In this document: positions 58,721-64,000 of the stretch, piece after piece
Layout of the letters: each line of letters begins with the position of its first letter
How positions within the stretch are numbered: the first letter of the stretch is position 1
Assembly (NCBI GenBank): GCA_007859745.1
Contig: SMLU01000004.1
Location: 186,001 to 250,000, forward strand
Direction: 5' to 3'
DNA from: Phycisphaerae bacterium RAS1
GTDB lineage: Bacteria > Planctomycetota > Phycisphaerae > UBA1845 > Fen-1342
DNA: 64,000 nt
Notes under the pieces: model-generated
Databases searched by the model: none
Seen by the model: the letters and a program-made list of their open reading frames with translations, nothing else
What the model was told of the DNA's origin: nothing
Program-made: the position numbers and the translations under genes

Positions 58721-61700
58721 TCAGTTTCCGCTGAGCAGCGCCGTGAACGGGTTGATGTCCAGAATGTCCACAGCGCCATCCGCATTGACATCGCCGGCGG
58801 TGATGTCGCACTGTGGATACGCCGCCGCATAGGCGGCCGCATCTCCGACGGCGAGGACGAACGCGTTGATGTCGAGGATGTCCACGCTGCCGTCGCAATT
58901 GAGATCGCCGCGGGCGGGCGGCGCGGCGGATTGACGATAGTCAAACCCGGAGCTGGACGAGTACGACGCATTATTCACGGGATTCCCCTGTGCGTCGCGC
59001 AGGTTGCGGATGCCGCCCCAGTAGCTGGAATTGCCGAGATCGATCACGGTGTCCAGCGTTCCGGCGGCCAGGGCATACTGGTTGTCGAACTGCGTGTCCA
59101 CCTGCAGGAATGTATCCACCAGAATCGGCTCGCCGTAGATGAACTCGATCGTCGCCGTCTGCTGGTAGGTGTTGAGCGGGTCGCCGAAGTAGTCCAGCGA
59201 AGTGGAGTCGAAGCCCTTGTACCACTCGCCGGCGTAAAACACCGATTGAATCGGATTACCGAAGGGATCGCTGACGCCTTCCACGGACGCATTGATCACC
59301 GCGTGCCAGAACGCGTAGAACTCGGTGTCGGGGTTCGTCAGGTATTCAGGGCTGAGATTGACAAAGCCTGAGCCGGCGACGTAAAGCGTGACTTCAAAGA
59401 ACCCGTGCGTGCCGTTGAGCGCGGGGGCGTCGAAGCGCAGCACGTCCCAGTAACGCGAGGTGGCGAAGCCGTACTCGAAGTAAAGCGGGTTCGCCGGGTT
59501 CGTGCCGGCCAGGTCGATGCGCGCCTTGTTGACTCCGAAGCCGACGTTCGCCACGCCGGCCACGCGACCGTAGTCGACGATCAGGTCTTCGTGCTCAATC
59601 GGCCCGACCGGCTGCTCGCCCTGCTCGTAATGCTCAATGTAATGCGGCCCGAGCGAGAGGTTCACTCCGTATTCGACGTGGTGCGCCGCGACCGCGGAGA
59701 TGGTGACGGTGTCACTCGTGGCGGCGTTGTCGTCGTCCCACACGGTCAGTGTCGCGACGTATGTGCCGGAGTTGGCGTAGGTGTGAACCGGGTTCGGCTC
59801 GCTCGAAATGTCGCCGGATGAATCGCCGAAGGTCCACTGGTAGGTCACGATGGCGCCGTCCGCGTCGTACGAACCGGCCGAACTGAATTGCACATTCAGA
59901 GGCGTGTTGCCGGACGCCGGCGTGGCGCTGGCGAGCGCTACCGGCGGCAGGTTGACGCCGGCCGCGTTGATGATCAGGCTGGTGGTGCCCACGCCGCCGC
60001 GCGCGTCGTAACAGTTCATCGTGACGGTCTGCGGCCCCGGCTCGGTGAACGTGTGATAGGCAGTCGTTCCCCAGTAGGTGCCGCCGTCACTGAACAACCA
60101 CTCCACGTTGCCGATGAAGCCATCGGGATCGTACGAGCCGGCTGCCGAGAACACGACGTCGAGCGGCAGAACGCCGGCGTAGGTGTCCGCCGTTGCGACG
60201 GCGACGGGCAATTGGTTGGGGGCGAGCGCCTTGACGAGGACCGTCTGGGTGGTCGACGCTCCGCCGTCATCCGTCACCGTCAAAGTCGCCACGAAGGGGC
60301 CCGCGTCCAGATAGGTGTGTGTCGGGTTCGCCTGCGTGGAGGAGGCGCCGTCGCCGAACTCCCAAATGTAGAAGGCGATCATTCCATCGGAGTCGCTCGA
60401 ACCGGCCGAGCTGAATGCGACGTCGATGGGCACATCGCCTGCGGCCGGAGCGGCCATCGCCGCGGCCACCGGGCGGCTGTTTCCTCCGACTCCCATCCGT
60501 TCATAATGTATACAGTAATTTGCATGGAGGGAGTCGTTGTCAAGAACAGAGCCGGTCAGCAGGGACACGCCCGCGCGCGCGGCAATGTTCGGGTCGGTCT
60601 CGCTCGCCGGCGTCGCCGAAAAGACGAACCCCTGGGCGTCGAGAACAGTTCCGGTCGGACCGATGCGCATGGCAAACAGGTCGCTGCGCGCGTCAAGCTG
60701 ATCGAGCGTCCAATCGGCGAGGCGGTTTCTCTGGTCCTGGAAGACCACGACGAACTGGTCGCCATCCCATGCGGCGCGAGGCTTGTATTGGTTGCCGACC
60801 CAGGGAGTGAGGTTGATCATCGGCTGAACCGTGCCGTCCGCGCCCACCATCCTGGCCAGCAAGTCCGTTTCGACGCCTGATGAAAGCTCCTGGGATTGCA
60901 CCATCAACGCCTGGCTCCCGCTGGAGGCCAGCGCCAGCTCGAACACGCCATTGCCGCCAGACGTTGAGAACGGGCCGTGAATCGTGAATGCGGGCGTCGT
61001 TGTTCCATCCGCATTGATGAACGCGCCGAGGGTGCTGGCGTAAGGATTGTCGTGTGTGGAGTTCTGGTGCCAGGCGGCAAGCCAGCGGCCTCCGAGCGCG
61101 ACGACCGCCGGCACGCGGCCGACAAACGAGCCGCCGAGCGTCAGCGGCGCTGAATCAAGCACCGCTCCATCGGAGCCGCGAACGCGGGCCGCCGCCGGAA
61201 AGATGTACTGGGCGTTGATTCCGACCTTGCGACCGACGACGAGAAAATCAGCGCCCAGAGCGGCGACGTCCGCCGAACCGAAGGCCTTGTTTGCCGCGCT
61301 CATGATCACAAACGGGGCCGCATCCAGCGCGGTTCCATCCGGAAGGAGGCGCTGACCCACAATGCCGAAGGCATTTCCCCACGCCGCCAGGTAGCACGAG
61401 CCATTCCAGGCGACATTTGCGTAAGTCGGGCCGCTGGTGGGATTGCCGGCATCGAGCTGAATCGGCGACGCCGTGAGCGGATCACCATTCACATTGAGAG
61501 GCTGGGCCAGAACGCGCACCTGGGCAGCGGTCGCACTGAAATAGACGAGCATGTAGCCGGCATCGCCCGCGGCGACGTCGGACCGCTGCTGCCGTGGAGC
61601 GCCGACCGAAATCGCGCTGACCGGGCCGGGCGCGTTGCTGGGCAGGATCGTTGCGCCGAAGATGTCGTTGTTGCCGTTGGCGTAGGTCGTCCAGACGAGC

Positions 61701-62827
61701 TGAACGGCGCCCTGACCGGTTCCCGCGCTGGGCCCGGTCTGCACGCCCGGAACGGCGACACTGCCGGGGGCGATCACCTGCCCCGATGCATTGACGCGCA
61801 CGATCCACGTCGTACTGTACTCGCCCCAGGTTATTCGCCAGTCGATCCCGTCCCATGCGACCGCCGTGGCGGCGTACGCGTAAGGCTGCGTGGTCCCGGA
61901 GAGGTTGACGCCGTTACCATCCAGCTTCTGACCGCTCGTGTTCACGCGCGAGCCGGCCACCACCACGGAGAAATTCGGCTCCTGCCGATTCCAGGCGATG
62001 TAGAAGCCGGCGTCATTCGCGGCCAGGTCGCTCAGCGGCGTGGGCAACAGGGAGATCAATGCGGCATCCAGCACGTTCAGGTCGCCGTCAAAGCGCACCG
62101 CCTTCGTATCATCCGTGCCGTTGACATAGGCATCGTTGAAGGAGAGCAGAAACACGCCGGCCGCATAGGCCAGCTTCAAGTTGGAGCGGCCGTAGTAGGT
62201 CGCTTTCACAAGCGCCCGCGTGGGCGGATCGAGCATAGCGCCGGCCGCCGAGATGCGCACGGCCACGATATCGCCGCTGGTCGAGCTGCCCTGATTGACG
62301 ACGACCCAGTTTGCTCCATCGGAAGCCATCGCCCAATAGCTGCCGCCGGACGGCGTCAGCCCGAAGAGCTTGATGGGCTTGGAATCCAACACTGCACCGC
62401 TGGGCGCGACGCGCACGGCCTCCATCGACTTCTGGTAGTAGTACCCGGTGCCGCTGAGGTCGTAGCTCTCAAAGACGACCAGCCAGTGCGTGCCATTCCA
62501 CGCGACTTTCGGATTTTCCTGCGCCGCCTTTCCGGCCGCGATGGCGATCGGCACGGCGTCGATCGCGTTTCCAGCGGCATCCAGCCGAAGGCCGTAGATG
62601 TCGCGCGAAGTCTCCCCCTCATAGCCGCCGGTGACGATGGCGCGCGTGTCGGACCACACCGCGAGCATCAGGTCGCCGCCGCGTGCGATGGCCGGCGCGG
62701 ATTGGTCGCCTGCCGCGGCGCTAATGGCGGCGTCGCCTGGGACCGTACTCGCAGCCGCCAAGTCTGCAAAAGTCGCGACCACAATGAGCACGAGCGTGCA
62801 AGCCAATGCGCTATTCCAATTCAGCAT
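58721..62827 (-). CDS. Large secreted PKD-domain protein with dockerin-like C-terminus
   Basis: A 1368-residue exported protein. The signal peptide is ACTLVLIVVATFADLAAAS. Residues about 30-780 contain propeller-like repeats (PKVAWNGTHWLVVFESYD, YANVAWNGSCYLAAWGN, PRAAWDGDQFVVVFQDQRN). Three PKD domains follow at about 800-1070, each with the FSSAGSxDxDG..xYxWxFGDG and HTYxxxGxYxATLTVxDD pattern. A beta-rich region then leads to the dockerin-like end (GDLNCDGSVDILDINAFVLA, GDVNADGAVDILDINPFT). No catalytic domain is recognised; the role is probably adhesive or structural at the cell surface. GGGAG lies 8 bp before the start at 62827. Confidence 0.87.
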   Translation of the reverse strand: MLNWNSALACTLVLIVVATFADLAAASTVPGDAAISAAAGDQSAPAIARGGDLMLAVWSDTRAIVTGGYEGETSRDIYGLRLDAAGNAIDAVPIAIAAGKAAQENPKVAWNGTHWLVVFESYDLSGTGYYYQKSMEAVRVAPSGAVLDSKPIKLFGLTPSGGSYWAMASDGANWVVVNQGSSTSGDIVAVRISAAGAMLDPPTRALVKATYYGRSNLKLAYAAGVFLLSFNDAYVNGTDDTKAVRFDGDLNVLDAALISLLPTPLSDLAANDAGFYIAWNRQEPNFSVVVAGSRVNTSGQKLDGNGVNLSGTTQPYAYAATAVAWDGIDWRITWGEYSTTWIVRVNASGQVIAPGSVAVPGVQTGPSAGTGQGAVQLVWTTYANGNNDIFGATILPSNAPGPVSAISVGAPRQQRSDVAAGDAGYMLVYFSATAAQVRVLAQPLNVNGDPLTASPIQLDAGNPTSGPTYANVAWNGSCYLAAWGNAFGIVGQRLLPDGTALDAAPFVIMSAANKAFGSADVAALGADFLVVGRKVGINAQYIFPAAARVRGSDGAVLDSAPLTLGGSFVGRVPAVVALGGRWLAAWHQNSTHDNPYASTLGAFINADGTTTPAFTIHGPFSTSGGNGVFELALASSGSQALMVQSQELSSGVETDLLARMVGADGTVQPMINLTPWVGNQYKPRAAWDGDQFVVVFQDQRNRLADWTLDQLDARSDLFAMRIGPTGTVLDAQGFVFSATPASETDPNIAARAGVSLLTGSVLDNDSLHANYCIHYERMGVGGNSRPVAAAMAAPAAGDVPIDVAFSSAGSSDSDGMIAFYIWEFGDGASSTQANPTHTYLDAGPFVATLTVTDDGGASTTQTVLVKALAPNQLPVAVATADTYAGVLPLDVVFSAAGSYDPDGFIGNVEWLFSDGGTYWGTTAYHTFTEPGPQTVTMNCYDARGGVGTTSLIINAAGVNLPPVALASATPASGNTPLNVQFSSAGSYDADGAIVTYQWTFGDSSGDISSEPNPVHTYANSGTYVATLTVWDDDNAATSDTVTISAVAAHHVEYGVNLSLGPHYIEHYEQGEQPVGPIEHEDLIVDYGRVAGVANVGFGVNKARIDLAGTNPANPLYFEYGFATSRYWDVLRFDAPALNGTHGFFEVTLYVAGSGFVNLSPEYLTNPDTEFYAFWHAVINASVEGVSDPFGNPIQSVFYAGEWYKGFDSTSLDYFGDPLNTYQQTATIEFIYGEPILVDTFLQVDTQFDNQYALAAGTLDTVIDLGNSSYWGGIRNLRDAQGNPVNNASYSSSSGFDYRQSAAPPARGDLNCDGSVDILDINAFVLAVGDAAAYAAAYPQCDITAGDVNADGAVDILDINPFTALLSGN

Positions 62828-63053
62828 GAGAAGGTCTCCCGAGCGAGGTTCTGTCGTGATGGAGACGCGCCGGTGCGCGGTCGAGGAGACTACGCCGAGG
62901 CGCGGAGAGTAAGAGTGGCTGCCAAACGGACACAGGCAAGTCACGCGCCAGTGCTCGTGGCGACGCACCAGTTTCTGCGAATTCCCGTAAAGGGCGCGAG
63001 GGGCGCGAGTTAGGATTCGTCGTTCGGCGCCGATGGCGCTCCATCCGCCGGTT

Positions 63054-63111
63054 GCGGCTGGGGCGTTCATGGGTCAACCGACCCGACGCCTGTGCGAATT
63101 GCCCCAGCCGC
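63054..63111. terminator. Inverted repeat downstream of the last gene
   Basis: GCGGCTGGGGC at 63054 pairs perfectly with GCCCCAGCCGC at 63101. It lies just past the stop of the gene ending at 63141 (minus strand). 62828-63140 holds no gene. Confidence 0.45.
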
Positions 63112-63140
63112 TCGCGTCTCATCGCACTCACCGCGGCGCG

Positions 63141-64000
63141 CTAGCCACCGGCCAGGAGCTGCACGAACGGGTTGATGTCCAGGATGTCCGCCGCGCCGTC
63201 GGCGTTGACATCGGCCAGCAGAGCGCTGCAGTTCGGGAACTGGGCCGCGTACGCCGCGGCGTCGATGATCGCCAGGACGAAGGCGTTGATATCCAGCACG
63301 TTCACGGCCCCGTCGCAGTTGCAGTCGCCGACGGCGAAAGGCGGCGGCGGGAGATTCAGGCTCCAGGCCTCAATGAAGTCGATTTCGTTCGTCGCGCCGC
63401 CGGCGTCGATCAACCAGAGCTGCTCGATCGTCTTGATGCCAAGCACATCGTGCAGGTTGTCGAGATCGAGGTAGACGAGATTGGCGACGACCGGGCTGCC
63501 GGGCAGGATTTCCAGGCCATCGATGTCGGCCCCTTGCAGGCCGCCGGTGAAACTGAGAAAGACGAACTCGCCTGCGACGACCGGGCTGCCCGGCTCGGTG
63601 TCGAGCACTTCGATGACGATGCCGACATCGTCCGTGGCGCCGCTTTCGAGCAGAGCGTCGAAACCGACGTTGGTGTCGAGCAGCGCGATCTCGAACGTGC
63701 GCGTCGTCGTGGCGTTGCTCAGGCCGCTGCGCGGGTCGCTGACTCTGCCGCTGGTGGCGGCAAAGTTGATCCGTTCGGCAGGGGTGAAGCTGCCGCCGTA
63801 AACCTGCGTGTCGGAGACGTTGACGCGCGTGCCGCGCAGGGCCGTGAAGGTGACGTTGAAGCTTTCTTCATAGGTCGTCGCGCCGGACAAGACCTCGGCG
63901 GAGCTGAGCACGGTCTGCACGAGGTCGGGTCGGCCGGCCGGTCCGGGCGGGTTGACGTAGGTGAGCGGGTCGGGAAAGTCGCGGACCATCGGCCGGACCA
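63141..64000 (-). CDS. Dockerin-bearing secreted protein, 5' end outside window
   Basis: At least 286 residues are readable; the frame is open to the window edge and no signal peptide is seen, so the N-terminus lies beyond 64000 (the first ATG inside is 63989). The body is beta-rich with ESFNVTFTALRGTRVNVSDT and VVAGEFVFLSFTGGLQGADIDGLEILPGSPVV, without a recognised family. The C-terminal 65 residues are a dockerin-like pair (GDCNCDGAVNVLDINAFVLA, ADVNADGAADILDINPFV). It shares orientation with the PKD and HAF proteins, so the three form a run of similarly tagged surface proteins. Confidence 0.8.
   Translation of the reverse strand, partial: VRPMVRDFPDPLTYVNPPGPAGRPDLVQTVLSSAEVLSGATTYEESFNVTFTALRGTRVNVSDTQVYGGSFTPAERINFAATSGRVSDPRSGLSNATTTRTFEIALLDTNVGFDALLESGATDDVGIVIEVLDTEPGSPVVAGEFVFLSFTGGLQGADIDGLEILPGSPVVANLVYLDLDNLHDVLGIKTIEQLWLIDAGGATNEIDFIEAWSLNLPPPPFAVGDCNCDGAVNVLDINAFVLAIIDAAAYAAQFPNCSALLADVNADGAADILDINPFVQLLAGG

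Noticed and set aside
1-64000. Prophage or integrative element
   Set aside because: No integrase, terminase, capsid or att-type tRNA duplication was seen; tRNA-Glu at 57158 has no partial copy in the window.

Overview
The window looks like a chromosomal segment of a high-GC Planctomycetota bacterium, probably of the Phycisphaerae type. This is inferred from protein families, not from a marker gene. Supporting signs are at least five large secreted proteins that end in a dockerin-like pair of Asp-rich loops around VLDIN motifs, receptor-type Ser/Thr kinases with TPR or CHASE2 modules, lipoproteins, a PEP-CTERM-like protein, and intergenic space packed with palindromic repeat families.

Layout. 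1-3280 is the end of a surface-glycan block: a DegT-type aminotransferase, a GT4 glycosyltransferase and a NeuB/SpsE-type sialic-acid synthase. 3472-14079 holds a zinc-ribbon protein, a sialidase-fold dockerin protein, TerC, a YacL-like PIN-TRAM protein, a WD40 protein, a DUF1428 protein and Ig-like lipoproteins. 14296-22522 holds DNA polymerase III alpha, a probable methanethiol methyltransferase, a CHASE2 kinase and a lipoprotein. 22814-31701 holds a giant beta-repeat dockerin protein, a YhaM-like exoribonuclease operon, two NUDIX hydrolases, a VCBS/UnbV protein and a zinc-ribbon protein. 32193-36260 holds a MacA-like adaptor, a MacB-like ATPase and a lipoprotein.

36631-41884 is the centrepiece: a stand-alone class 2 type V CRISPR locus. 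It has one 822-residue RuvC/zinc-ribbon effector (Cas12-like), a 190-bp leader with a sigma70-like promoter, and a 33-repeat array. No cas1, cas2 or cas4 lies in the window, and the locus is bracketed by short direct repeats. Three sequences account for 25 of its 32 spacers, mostly through block duplication. The commonest one (15 copies) is a palindrome resembling chromosomal REP-type elements. Compensatory changes among the repeats support a GGYG-AGGGA-CRCC hairpin next to the spacer.

42000-54743 holds duplicated PEP-CTERM-like proteins, a class I aldolase, an RbsC-type permease, a TPR kinase, an MFS-acyltransferase fusion, a polytopic membrane protein and two secreted proteins of unknown role. 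55022-64000 holds a half-length UvrA carrying an in-frame repeat insertion, tRNA-Glu(UUC), and three dockerin-bearing secreted proteins (HAF, PKD and an unclassified one cut by the window edge).

A recurring theme is that repeat elements reach into genes: inside dnaE and uvrA, and across the 3' ends of the aminotransferase, the TPR kinase and the PEP-CTERM-like gene. All family calls come from reading motifs by eye; no database search was possible.
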